Below, piece by piece: positions 42,571 through 51,463 of a stretch of 64,000 nucleotides of DNA. A program made the position numbers and the translations under genes. The notes under the pieces were generated by a model that saw only the letters and a program-made list of their open reading frames with translations, ran no database searches and was not told the DNA's origin. The stretch is from Foliamicus sp963666765 (lineage in GTDB: Bacteria; Pseudomonadota; Gammaproteobacteria; Steroidobacterales; Foliamicaceae). Each line of letters starts with the position of its first letter. The first letter of the stretch is position 1. The DNA lies in the NCBI GenBank assembly GCA_963666765.1, contig OY762933.1, positions 2,170,001 to 2,234,000 of the forward strand. Reading direction: 5' to 3'.

Positions 42571-44667
42571 TTGCCTGCTGATTCCGCCTCCCCGACGGCC
42601 GAAGACAGCCCGAACCTCACTACGCTCAAGGGCATCGGCCCGGCCATGGCCGGCAAGCTCGAGCGCCTGGGCCTGCGCACGGTCCGCGACCTCCTGTTCC
42701 TGCTGCCGATCCGCTACGAGGACCGCACGCGCATCCGGCCCATCATCGATCTCAAGCCCGGCCAGCGGGTGCAGGTAGAGGGAGTGATCGCCCGCGCCAG
42801 AGTCATCATGGGCCGCCGCCGCAGCCTGCTCTGCGCGCTGCGCGACGAGACGGCGGAAATCACGCTGCGTTTCTTTCACTTTACCCGGCAGCAACAGGCG
42901 GGCTTGAGGGCCGGGACGCGCCTGCTCTGCTACGGCGAGGTACGGCAGGGTCCCAGGGGATTCGAGATCGTGCATCCCGAGTACCGCAGGCTCCGGGAAT
43001 CCGAACCCGCGCCAGTCCAGGACCGGCTCACGCCCGTCTATCCCACCACCGAGGGCGTCACCCAGCCCCGCCTTCGCGGATTGACCGACTACGCGCTTGA
43101 GCATGCCCTGGAGGATCTGCCGGACCTGATCCCCGCGCCGTTTCTGGCCAGGCTCCGGTTTCCGGGGCTGCACGAGTCCTTGCGCACGGTGCACCGGCCG
43201 CCGAAGGGCATGGCGCTGGAAACGCTGCTGTCCGGGACCCATCCCGCCCGCAAGCGCATGGCGCTGGAAGAAATACTGGCCTGGCACATGGGCCTGCGGC
43301 GGATGCGCGAAGCCGGTCAGCGGCGTGATGCGTTTCCTCTCAGCGCGATTGGCCCGCTTCGCGAGGAGTTCTTGCGGCGTCTGCCTTTTGAATTGACGTC
43401 CGGCCAGCGGCAGGCGATCGAACAGATCGACGCCGACCTGGCCCGCAGTGTTCCCATGATGCGGTTGCTGCAGGGCGATGTCGGGTGCGGGAAGACCGTG
43501 GTAATCGCGGCTGCGGCGCTGGCAGCCATTCAAACGGGGCGGCAGGCGGCGATCATGGCCCCCACCGAACTGCTGGCCGAACAGCATATGCGCACGCTCT
43601 CGGACTGGCTTGCGCCGCTGGGCGTGCGCCTGGCCTGGATATCCGGCGGCATGTCGCGTTCCGAGCGCCGGATGTTCGAGGCGGAGCTGTCCGGCGGTGA
43701 CGCCCAGCTTGCAATCGGCACCCACGCCCTTTTCCAGGAAGGCGTCCAATACCGGTCGCTGGGACTGGTGGTAGTGGACGAACAGCACCGTTTCGGGGTG
43801 CATCAGCGGCTGAGCCTGGTGGAAAAGGGCGCTGCCGGCGGCCAGGCGCCGCACCAACTGGTGACCACCGCCACGCCCATCCCGCGGTCGCTGGCCATGA
43901 CCTTCTACGCCGGCCTGGATATTTCCGCCATCCGCGACATGCCGGCCGGGCGCCAGCCGGTCAATACCGTGCTGATTTCGCAGGAGCGCCGCCACGAGGT
44001 CATCGAGAGAGTCGCTTCGGCCTGCGGTTCCGGGCGGCAGGCGTACTGGGTCTGCCCGCTGATCGAGGAATCGGAGTACATCGAGTCCCAGGCCGCCGAG
44101 CCGACCCATCGCGAACTGAGCGAAGCTCTGCCCGGCATTCGGGTGGGCCTGCTGCATGGGCGGGCCACACCGCGGGAGCGTGATCGGGTCATGGGACAGT
44201 TTGCCGCCGGCAAGCTGGGGGTGCTGGTGGCCACCACGGTCATTGAAGTGGGCGTGGATGTTCCGAAGGCCAGCCTGATGATCGTGGAGAACGCCGAGCG
44301 TCTTGGACTGGCGCAGCTGCACCAGTTGCGCGGCCGCGTGGGACGGGGCGCGGACAGGAGCCATTGCGTTCTGATGTACCGCTCGCCTCTGGGCGAAATG
44401 GCCCGCGAGAGGCTCAACACGATGCGCAGCACCAACGACGGGTTTGAAATAGCCCGCAAGGACCTGGCGCTGCGTGGCGCCGGCGAGATCCTGGGCGTCC
44501 GCCAGACGGGCGCGCTGCAGTTCCGCGTGGCCGACCTGGTGCGCGACGGAGAGTTGGCGGAGCCAGCCCAGCGCATTGCCGATGAAATGCTCCGTGACGG
44601 TGGCCCCGCGGTCGAACAGCTGATCCACCGCTGGGTCGGCGACGGCGGTCGCTACGCCCGGGTCTGA
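42571..44667 (+). CDS. recG: ATP-dependent DNA helicase RecG
   Basis: A 698-residue helicase, probably initiated at TTG 42571. It has an N-terminal wedge/OB domain (PGQRVQVEGVIARARVI), Walker A GDVGCGKT, DEQHRFGVHQR (motif II), and motif VI region LHQLRGRVGRGADRSHC. RecG drives fork reversal and R-loop and branch migration. Length agrees with E. coli RecG. All helicase motifs appear intact. Confidence 0.96.
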   Translation: MPADSASPTAEDSPNLTTLKGIGPAMAGKLERLGLRTVRDLLFLLPIRYEDRTRIRPIIDLKPGQRVQVEGVIARARVIMGRRRSLLCALRDETAEITLRFFHFTRQQQAGLRAGTRLLCYGEVRQGPRGFEIVHPEYRRLRESEPAPVQDRLTPVYPTTEGVTQPRLRGLTDYALEHALEDLPDLIPAPFLARLRFPGLHESLRTVHRPPKGMALETLLSGTHPARKRMALEEILAWHMGLRRMREAGQRRDAFPLSAIGPLREEFLRRLPFELTSGQRQAIEQIDADLARSVPMMRLLQGDVGCGKTVVIAAAALAAIQTGRQAAIMAPTELLAEQHMRTLSDWLAPLGVRLAWISGGMSRSERRMFEAELSGGDAQLAIGTHALFQEGVQYRSLGLVVVDEQHRFGVHQRLSLVEKGAAGGQAPHQLVTTATPIPRSLAMTFYAGLDISAIRDMPAGRQPVNTVLISQERRHEVIERVASACGSGRQAYWVCPLIEESEYIESQAAEPTHRELSEALPGIRVGLLHGRATPRERDRVMGQFAAGKLGVLVATTVIEVGVDVPKASLMIVENAERLGLAQLHQLRGRVGRGADRSHCVLMYRSPLGEMARERLNTMRSTNDGFEIARKDLALRGAGEILGVRQTGALQFRVADLVRDGELAEPAQRIADEMLRDGGPAVEQLIHRWVGDGGRYARV

Positions 44668-44782
44668 AGTGGCGCCGAAACGGCACTGCCACGATGCGGT
44701 GCGCGCAATCCGCAGGGGTCGGCCATGCCAGCCTTTTTTCGTGTATCTTGGCGCCCTCTCATCAAGTCTCGAGGAGCGCTTC

Positions 44783-46495
44783 ATGCGTGCGCCAAGCATT
44801 GTTCTTCTTTGCCTGCTGGGGTTCGGTTGCGGCCCGGCGGATGAGGGAATTCTTCAGGCCTGCGGCCCCACGGCGACGGATGAAGCCCTGGCCCATGCCG
44901 ACGGGGTCGCGCACCTGATCCGGGGCGAGGAGTTGCGGTCCGTGGTGGCCGAGCTGGCGAGCGATGCCTATGAAGGCCGGGCGCCGGGCAGCGCCGGTGA
45001 CGTGAAAGCGCGCGAGTGGATGGCGGCGCAGCTTGCCGAGGCGAATATCGCACCCGGCGCGGGGCAGGGCTATGAGCAGCCGTTCGAACTGGTGTCCGTC
45101 ACGACCGAGCTTCCGGCCGCCTGGCCGTTTTCCACGGGCGTTTCCGTGGCGCCGGGCTCGGAATTCGTCGCCAACGTGGCCAATCAGACGTCCCGGGCAT
45201 CGCTCGCCGGCGCCGAACTGGTCTTTGCAGGCTACGGCATCCAGGCCCCCGAATACGAGTGGGACGATTTCAAGGCGCAGGACATGAGCGGCAAGGTGCT
45301 GGTCATGCTGAACAACGACCCGGATTGGGATCCTGACCTGTTTGCGGGCAAGCGCCGTCTCTATTACGGGCGATGGACTTACAAGTATGAGATCGCCGCG
45401 CGCTTGGGCGCCGTCGGCGCAATCATCATTCATACGACGCCCTCGGCGGGCTACCCCTGGCAGGTTGTCGAAACCTCGTGGACCGGCCCCCAGTACGAGA
45501 TTCCCGCCGAGGGAGAGCCGCGCCTTGAAGTCGCCGCCTGGCTCACCGAAACGGCGGCGAGAGAGCTGCTGGCCTCCGCCGGACACGACCTGGACGCGCT
45601 CACGCAGGCGGCCCGCAGCCCGGACTTCGCGCCCGTGACGCTCGGCATCACCACCACCGTCGAACTCGATGCCGGCCTGGAGCGGGTCGAGACCGCCAAC
45701 GTGCTGGGCGTGCTTCCCGGGTGCGACGACAAGCTGAAGAACGAGGCGGTGGTGGTGACCGCGCACCACGATCACCTGGGCATGGGCATCGCTTCCTCCG
45801 AGGGCGAGGACGTGATCTACAACGGCGCCTTCGACAACGCTACCGGCGTGGCAGCGGTGCTTTCGCTGGCCAGGGCGCTGTCGGCATTGCCCTCGCCGCC
45901 GCGACGCTCGGTCGTGTTCGCGCTGGTGGGTGCGGAAGAACAGGGGCTGCTGGGGTCGCAGTACTACGCCCGCCATCCCACCTTCCATGCCGGGCGCATC
46001 GCGGCCAACGTCAATTTCGACGGCGTGAGCATCTGGGGCGAGGCCAGCGACATGATCTTCATCGGCCTGGGCAAGTCCTCGCTGGACCAGGTTGCGTACG
46101 ATGTGGCGTCGTACGTCGGACGAACCCTGCGGGGCGACCAGTTTCCGGACCAGGGTTACTTCTACCGCTCGGATCAGTTCAGCTTTGCGAAGGCCGGCGT
46201 GCCGGGAATTTACCTGGACGGCGGCGTGGAGATCATCGGCAAGCCTGAGGGCTGGGGGAAAATGCGGATCAACGCGTACACCACGTTCGACTACCATCAG
46301 CCCAGCGATGAACTGACTGATGAGTGGGTTTTCGACGGGATGGTCGCGGACACGCGCTTCGGCCTGCTGACCACCTACCTGATTGCCCAGGCGGACGAAA
46401 TGCAGTCCTGGAACCCGGGCGACGAGTTCGCCGCGGCCCGCGAGCAGGCTCTTGCCGACCTGGAATTGATCGGGTCGGCCGAATCCGTTCCCTGA
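44783..46495 (+). CDS. M28-family zinc metallopeptidase, probable lipoprotein
   Basis: The start is ATG 44783 with GAGGAG upstream, giving 570 residues with a lipobox-like signal (IVLLCLLGFGCGP). A PA-type insert lies in the middle (about residues 140-290). The M28 zinc site is visible: TAHHDHLGMG, YNGAFDNATGVAAVL, VGAEEQGLLGSQYYARHP and the C-terminal YHQPSDE. It is probably an aminopeptidase acting in the periplasm or at the outer membrane. Confidence 0.9.
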   Translation: MRAPSIVLLCLLGFGCGPADEGILQACGPTATDEALAHADGVAHLIRGEELRSVVAELASDAYEGRAPGSAGDVKAREWMAAQLAEANIAPGAGQGYEQPFELVSVTTELPAAWPFSTGVSVAPGSEFVANVANQTSRASLAGAELVFAGYGIQAPEYEWDDFKAQDMSGKVLVMLNNDPDWDPDLFAGKRRLYYGRWTYKYEIAARLGAVGAIIIHTTPSAGYPWQVVETSWTGPQYEIPAEGEPRLEVAAWLTETAARELLASAGHDLDALTQAARSPDFAPVTLGITTTVELDAGLERVETANVLGVLPGCDDKLKNEAVVVTAHHDHLGMGIASSEGEDVIYNGAFDNATGVAAVLSLARALSALPSPPRRSVVFALVGAEEQGLLGSQYYARHPTFHAGRIAANVNFDGVSIWGEASDMIFIGLGKSSLDQVAYDVASYVGRTLRGDQFPDQGYFYRSDQFSFAKAGVPGIYLDGGVEIIGKPEGWGKMRINAYTTFDYHQPSDELTDEWVFDGMVADTRFGLLTTYLIAQADEMQSWNPGDEFAAAREQALADLELIGSAESVP

Positions 46496-47293
46496 TCGGA
46501 GCATGCGAGACCAAGAGCCGCAGGCTATGTAATCGACGCATCATGCAGTTGATTGAGGTAATGGCCGTGTATTGATGGTGGTCCGGCTTGCCGGGAAACA
46601 ATTGGTCATTGGGTCGGGGGAATAGATTCCCAAGTGCGGTTCTGACCTACTAAACCGTTTGTTGGGGCTTGACGGTGTCTATTTCGACTAATTTATGCCC
46701 ATATGCGTATGATTTTTATGGAAACGCGTCCCTCCGAGTTGTATTGCTGCTTCCCAGAAATTAGAAGGAAGCATTGAAATTGGCTTTCCATCCTGCTTTG
46801 CGACCTCATTTCCAATGAAGACAAGGATTCTCTTCGCGTGTATCGCCGGGCTAATGAAGTAAGCCATGTTCCTTTCTTCTATGGAGATCATTGGCTTAAG
46901 ATTTGGCGTGAAGATACTCTTATTCTGATGGAATATAAAACGATACTTCTATTGGCCAACGTGTTCTACACTAGGCGACCCGCCTATTGTTGTACGCCAA
47001 CCATAAGGTCCTAAAAAGATGGACATTCTTGAAGAAATTAACATGGCACTAGGGTAATCCAAAGGTGGACCGATTCCGGGGGGAAGATCAGATTGCGTTC
47101 TAATGCAAGGGTATCAAAATCGTCCAAGAAACAATGGAAATAGGGCCCCTCAGGGCGGACTAGATACTTGGACCGATTTCTGAGGGAAAGATCACGCAGC
47201 GATCTAGAGGAGACTTGCTTAGTCGCTCTTAAGTCAATAAAATTTCCATTTTAAGCCTCTTAACTCATTTTTATTTCTTATTTGGACAAAATC
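46496..47293. other. A+T-rich gap of about 800 bases with a degenerate direct repeat
   Basis: This stretch is visibly poorer in G+C than its surroundings. No convincing gene is seen. A 67-codon minus-strand frame (46688-46891, MAYFISPAIHAKRILVFIGN) could be a gene remnant. TGGACCGATT...AAGATCA occurs at 47066-47090 and again, altered, at 47169-47194. This suggests the remains of an insertion element. The upstream region of the Fic gene (about 47220-47290) is very A+T-rich and probably holds its promoter. Confidence 0.5.
47066..47194. repeat. Degenerate direct repeat pair upstream of the Fic gene
   Basis: TGGACCGATT followed within 15 bases by AAGATCA is found at 47066-47090 and 47169-47194. 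The copies differ in the middle. They look like decayed ends of a mobile element. Confidence 0.45.
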
Positions 47294-48883
47294 ATGCCGG
47301 TTAATTCAGAAAAAATTTCCGCGCGCAACATAGTGGATGCCATGCCGGAAGCGTTCGTTTCGAGCGCCCAAATCAGCAAAGTGGTGCACCGCCGTATTGC
47401 CTCCGGGCAGCTGCGCAAGCTCGCCAGCCGCTTGTATACGAGCAACCTTGAGGATTCGGCCGAGGTCGTGATTCGGCGCAACCTGTGGAGCATTGTCGCC
47501 GGCTACTTCCCCGGTGCCGTCGTGGCGGATCGAACCGCGCTGGAATTCGCCCCCGCGAGCGATGGCTCAGTGTGCCTGGTTGCCGCGAAGGGAACCGACG
47601 TCGAGCTGCCCGGCATCGTTCTTCGGGTGCGCCGGGGCGCACCGCCCCAGGAGGACGACCAACCGTTCATGGGTCAGGCGCTGCACCTGAGTTCGCCGGC
47701 GCGCACCTATCTGGACAATCTGTGTCCGTCGCGCGCGCGGGCCGGGCGCGTGGCTCGCACTCTGTCGCGTCCCGATCTGGAAACACACCTGGAACGGTTG
47801 ATGGTCGGCGCAGGCATTGAGGGCCTGAACCGGGTGCGCGATGACGCCCGCCGGATCGCACCGGCGCTGGACCGGATCAAGCAGCAAAAGGCGCTGGATC
47901 GGATCATCGGCGCGCTGGCAGGAACCCGCGAAGCCGATCTCTCGGCACCGACCGCTCAGGCGCGGGCGCGCGGGCGACCCTACGACAGCGATCGGGTAGC
48001 GCTATTCGAGGATCTAGCTGCTGCGGTCCAGCAGTATCCGGAACCTTCTCGTCCGGCCAAGCCGCGCGACGGGACGGGCCACGCAACGCTGGCGTTCTTC
48101 GAAGCCTACTTCTCCAACTACATTGAGGGGACGGAATTCACCGTCGAGGAAGCGGAGGATATCGTGTTCAAGGGTCACGTGCCGCAGGAGCGACCTGCGG
48201 ATGCACACGATATCGTAGGTGTGTGGCGGTTGGTGTCGGACCCCACCGAAATGCGCCGTGTTCCGAGCACCGCTGTGGAACTGATGGATATCCTGCGCCG
48301 CCGTCACGCCACAATGATGCAAGGGCGGCAGGACGTATCGCCCGGTCAGTTCAAGAGACGCGCCAACCGCGCCGGTTCGACCATGTTCGTCGCTCCCGAA
48401 GCGGTACGCGGTACGCTCGAGCGTGGCTTTGCCATCTACCTCGATCTGCCGTCGGCGTTCAACCGGGCGGTTTTCATGCATGGTTTGGTGACGGAGGTTC
48501 ATCCGTTCGCGGACGGCAACGGGCGCTTGGCGCGAATCATGATGAACGCCGAGTTGGTCGCGGCCAACGAGGAACGGATCGTGATCCCGACGGTCTACCG
48601 TGGGAACTACATCGCCGCTTTGCGGGCACTGTCGGCGGGGCATTCCGCTGAACCGGCGGTGCGCATGCTGGCGTACGCGCAGTGCTTCACGGACGCGGTG
48701 GACTGGGCGGGATTCCACGAGACGGTCGAACAGTTGCGAACCTGCCACGCCTTTGAAGAGGAGACATCGGCCGAGGAGAAGGACGTTCGCCTGCAGCTTC
48801 CTGCCGACGCGGAGGCTCTGCCAATTGTGGTGCAGGACACAATTCCAGCCGCGCAGAATCCTTCCAACGACATGTGGAGCTGA
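47294..48883 (+). CDS. Fic-domain protein with AbiEi-like N-terminal domain
   Basis: The likely ATG 47294 (TTG 47282 also possible) gives 529 residues. The N-terminal third resembles the winged-helix/AbiEi-type region of transcriptional antitoxins (VSSAQISKVVHRRIASGQLRK, VVADRTALEFAP). The C-terminal Fic domain has the full catalytic motif HPFADGNGRLAR near residue 403, and an inhibitory-helix-like SNYIEG near 274, as in self-inhibited class II Fic enzymes. Fic proteins usually transfer AMP to target hydroxyls. No separate antitoxin gene is adjacent, which agrees with inhibition in cis. The setting is an accessory patch with other toxin genes. Confidence 0.88.
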   Translation: MPVNSEKISARNIVDAMPEAFVSSAQISKVVHRRIASGQLRKLASRLYTSNLEDSAEVVIRRNLWSIVAGYFPGAVVADRTALEFAPASDGSVCLVAAKGTDVELPGIVLRVRRGAPPQEDDQPFMGQALHLSSPARTYLDNLCPSRARAGRVARTLSRPDLETHLERLMVGAGIEGLNRVRDDARRIAPALDRIKQQKALDRIIGALAGTREADLSAPTAQARARGRPYDSDRVALFEDLAAAVQQYPEPSRPAKPRDGTGHATLAFFEAYFSNYIEGTEFTVEEAEDIVFKGHVPQERPADAHDIVGVWRLVSDPTEMRRVPSTAVELMDILRRRHATMMQGRQDVSPGQFKRRANRAGSTMFVAPEAVRGTLERGFAIYLDLPSAFNRAVFMHGLVTEVHPFADGNGRLARIMMNAELVAANEERIVIPTVYRGNYIAALRALSAGHSAEPAVRMLAYAQCFTDAVDWAGFHETVEQLRTCHAFEEETSAEEKDVRLQLPADAEALPIVVQDTIPAAQNPSNDMWS

Positions 48884-49005
48884 AAGCTAGGCGGTTTGGG
48901 TTTTGTGTTATCGGAACGAATCTTCTTGATTTCAATGGAATATTCAGGGCGGCTCGGATCCAGGGGAACGGTCAGAAACACTCGCATGAACCCTGCCAAA
49001 CAGCG

Positions 49006-49479
49006 TCAGTCCCTACTCCCCGGATCACCTCCCGGCGCTGGCCGCGCCTGGTGGGAGAACATCGATTCCTGGCGCGTCGCCAACGTCGCGTTTGCCACCT
49101 CGAACCCGTGCCGCAGCAGGAGGTCAAACTCTGCGCGGCTCAGGCGCCGGAGCGTAGTCTTGAATCCCGCCGCCCGCTCCACCGCCTTTTCCCCTAGCTT
49201 GTCTCCCGCAGGATCATCCCTACCCACTGCGCGATATACTTTCTCCACCGTATTCCCAAGCCTCACGTAGACACCAGCGTCCGGCCGCCGCTGGAACTCT
49301 GCGATCAGCGCCCGTGCCCGCAGCCCCCGCACCTGTTCGGTTGCCACGTCAACCAGGCGAAGCGCGCGGCGCCAAGGAAGCAGCCCGCGTATCAGCGTGC
49401 CAGAATCCAGCGCGAGCGGCGCCGATGCATCACTCACGATCAGGAAGTCGAAGCCGTCTCGGAATCCGCAGAAGACATT
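49006..49479 (-). pseudogene. 5'-truncated patatin-like phospholipase remnant
   Basis: About 158 codons from AAT at 49479 match the C-terminal part of patatin-like phospholipases: FRDGFDFLIVSDAS, LPWRRALRLVDVATEQVRGLRARALIAEF, and LSRAEFDLLLRHGFEVANATL. An in-frame TAG (49480-49482) lies just before it, and the catalytic GxSxG half is absent. The remnant is cut next to the RES-like gene. Family assignment is from memory of the C-terminal pattern. Confidence 0.65.
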
Positions 49480-49501
49480 CTATTGACGAGGGAATACGTC
49501 G

Positions 49502-50089
49502 ATGCCGCAGCAGGAAGGTAGGTTTCTTGACGACATAGCAGGCAAGAGAAACCGGCGGCGCGTATTTCGATTAGCGATCGTGCCTAGCGGCGACTTCGCC
49601 AAGAGTTTGGGTTTCGATGAACAAAGCACTGAGGAACTGCGACAGACTATTGCTGCTGCAGGCTATAAGGCAGGCCTGAATGAATTGCTGGACAGTCCAT
49701 TCAGGCGAAAGCCCGAACGGAGTCGATTCTCAGACGGTTCTTTCCCTGTCTTCTACAGCTCGTTGGACACGGAGACGGCCGAAGCGGAATCCAGGTATCA
49801 CTTGCCCCGATATATGGGGCGCCCGGAGCATGATCGAACAATGTACTTCCGGCGATTCAGCTGTAGATTTGAGGGCGTAGAGAAAGACCTTCGGCCAAAG
49901 TTAGGCGAGTGGCCTGATTTGGTTCACACTACTGCTTGCCAGTCGGTAAGGTCTTTGATCGATTCCCGGAGAAAATCCTCGACGAACAGGCTTCCCTGGA
50001 AGGGTCGGCGGGTTGTCAGGCGCCGGAGATTCCGGGCTGAGACGTTATTGCGGCCGGGATGTCGGTGCGGGAGAAGTCCTTGCCCTTGA
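49502..50089 (+). pseudogene. RES-domain toxin, 3' end replaced
   Basis: Residues 20-150 resemble a RES NAD-phosphorylase toxin: FRLAIVPSGDF and RFSDGSFPVFYSSLDTETAEAE, with RYHLPRYM next. After WPDLVHTT (about 49925) the match stops and the frame continues as basic, low-complexity sequence antisense to another remnant and to vapC. No Xre/antitoxin partner gene is found upstream. The toxin is therefore probably inactive. Whether residual activity remains cannot be told. Confidence 0.55.
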
Positions 50090-50432
50090 ACAACAGTGAT
50101 TCCCCCGCCACCCGGGCTAACGCGTAAGCGAAACAGTCGCCAAAATTCAACGCCGCCGGATGCCTGCCTTTACCGAAGCGCCTCCAGGCCTGCCGCGCCA
50201 CCTCAAGATGCTCTGCTGTAACCGAAGCGGGCTGAATTTCAGCGCTCTCCAGAAATGCGTCAAGCTCGTGGCCCGCCTCCGACCCGCCACGACCCTCGAC
50301 CACGATCGATACTTCCAGCAGGTTCGCTACCGACATGCGGCACGGCGCCGCAGTCAGGATTGCCGCCTCGTAGCGTTCCGCATCGGATTCGCGAAACAGG
50401 ATCGCAAGCAGCGCGGAACTGTCCACAATCAC
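50016..50432 (-). CDS. vapC: VapC PIN-domain toxin ribonuclease
   Basis: A 138-residue PIN-domain RNase. The acidic residues expected for metal binding are present: D4 in MIVDSSALLAIL, E40 in ANLLEVSIV, and the later pair in NFGDCFAYALAR and GKDFSRTDI. VapC toxins cut tRNA or rRNA. The start overlaps the vapB stop as ATGA. It appears intact. Confidence 0.93.
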   Translation of the reverse strand: MIVDSSALLAILFRESDAERYEAAILTAAPCRMSVANLLEVSIVVEGRGGSEAGHELDAFLESAEIQPASVTAEHLEVARQAWRRFGKGRHPAALNFGDCFAYALARVAGESLLFKGKDFSRTDIPAAITSQPGISGA

Positions 50433-50686
50433 CTGGGAAGCCCTTGATCGTCATAGAGCAGGTCACCATGCTCGACAGCGGACGGCCCCGGCCCCATGAG
50501 CCTTGCGCAGCGTTCGGCGATGGCCCGCAATTCTCGCGCCCGGGTCACAAGGCCGCGCTGGCGCCGCTCGCGCTCCAGGCGCTCGCGCAGCGCCACAGTA
50601 ATTGCGCCGGTCTTGGTTTCGCCGGTCAACTGCGCCAGATCGCTGGCAAGCTTGCATGTCTCATCGTTTTTTATGTTGAGGCTCAT
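50429..50686 (-). CDS. vapB: VapB antitoxin (Rv0623-type)
   Basis: An 85-residue antitoxin of the VapB/PSK transcription-factor type. A short N-terminal DNA-binding region (MSLNIKNDETCKLASDLAQLTGETKTGAITVALRERL is its span, residues 1-37) is followed by a charged helix and an acidic C terminus that would wrap VapC. It is the first gene of the pair. A palindrome 27-58 bases upstream is a candidate operator. Confidence 0.9.
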   Translation of the reverse strand: MSLNIKNDETCKLASDLAQLTGETKTGAITVALRERLERERRQRGLVTRARELRAIAERCARLMGPGPSAVEHGDLLYDDQGLPR

Positions 50687-50712
50687 GGCTTCAGCCTTGG
50701 AGGGTAGAAGGC

Positions 50713-50744
50713 AAGCGGATAATCTACCATAAGCGCTTCCGCTT
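50713..50744. promoter_or_regulatory. Inverted repeat upstream of vapBC, candidate operator
   Basis: AAGCGGA (50713-50719) and TCCGCTT (50738-50744) flank an A+T-rich 18-base centre that includes AAGCGC. It lies just upstream of the vapB start at 50686. VapBC complexes usually bind such sites to repress their own operon. Confidence 0.4.
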
Positions 50745-50882
50745 CACTCTCCACCCCATAGGCTCCACCTTTTAGGCTTCTTCGATCAGTCTCTTTTCAT
50801 CCGGCACGGGGACGGGCATTTGCAGGCCGTCGGGACGCCGACCCCCGAGCTTGCGCCGCTTGTTGGACGCAAAGGCTTTCCT

Positions 50883-51437
50883 TCACTTTCGCCGGTTGCG
50901 CCGGCCTGTGCCTCGCCATTCGGTCTCGGTCTCGGCCAGCTTCCTCGCCAGGACGAACAGCAGGTCCGAGAGGCGGTTCAGGTACTTCAGGGATTCGGGG
51001 TTGAGTGTCCCTTCCTCGTCCTGCAATGCCCATAGCGAGCGTTCCGCGCGCCGGCACACGGCGCGGGCGAAATGACAGGCAGCCGACGCCGGGCCGCCCC
51101 CGGGCAGGATGAATTCCTTCAGCGGCGGCAGTTCGCGATTGTGCTCGTCGATGGCCTTTTCCAGCGAGCGTACATGTTCCGCCGACATGGACCGGAGTTC
51201 GTCCACGCACAGTTCCGCGCCCGTGTCGAACAGGCGCTGCTGCACATCGCGCAACAGTTCCGCAATGCCGCCCGGTTGAAGTTCCGCCAGCAGCACGCCC
51301 AGCGCGGCGTTCAGTTCGTCGAGGTCGCCGAACGCGGCGATACGCGGATGGTGCTTGCGGTAGCGGCGCTTCGCGTCGATGCCTGTTTCACCGGCATCGC
51401 CCGTTCGCGTGTAGATTTTCGAAAGGCGGTTTCCCAC
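50883..51437 (-). CDS. PduO-type cob(I)alamin adenosyltransferase
   Basis: A 184-residue PduO/CobO-type ATP:corrinoid adenosyltransferase. The ATP-binding N terminus is KIYTRTGDAGETG; the helical bundle has FGDLDELNAALG and the conserved FILPGGGPASAACHFARAVCRRAER. It makes adenosylcobalamin from cob(I)alamin. It lies 26 bases downstream of the BtuB-like receptor gene and probably shares its cobalamin riboswitch, so uptake and activation of B12 are linked. Confidence 0.94.
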   Translation of the reverse strand: MGNRLSKIYTRTGDAGETGIDAKRRYRKHHPRIAAFGDLDELNAALGVLLAELQPGGIAELLRDVQQRLFDTGAELCVDELRSMSAEHVRSLEKAIDEHNRELPPLKEFILPGGGPASAACHFARAVCRRAERSLWALQDEEGTLNPESLKYLNRLSDLLFVLARKLAETETEWRGTGRRNRRK

Positions 51438-51463
51438 TTTGCCTGTTTTCCGTGCGCAACCCC

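Noticed and set aside
42133..44799. 888-codon minus-strand frame opposite ridA and recG
   Set aside because: It runs antisense through ridA and recG and has biased, repetitive composition.
46688..46891. 67-codon minus-strand frame in the A+T-rich gap
   Set aside because: It has no family and no clear ribosome-binding site, and the low G+C makes chance or remnant equally likely; mentioned only under the gap.
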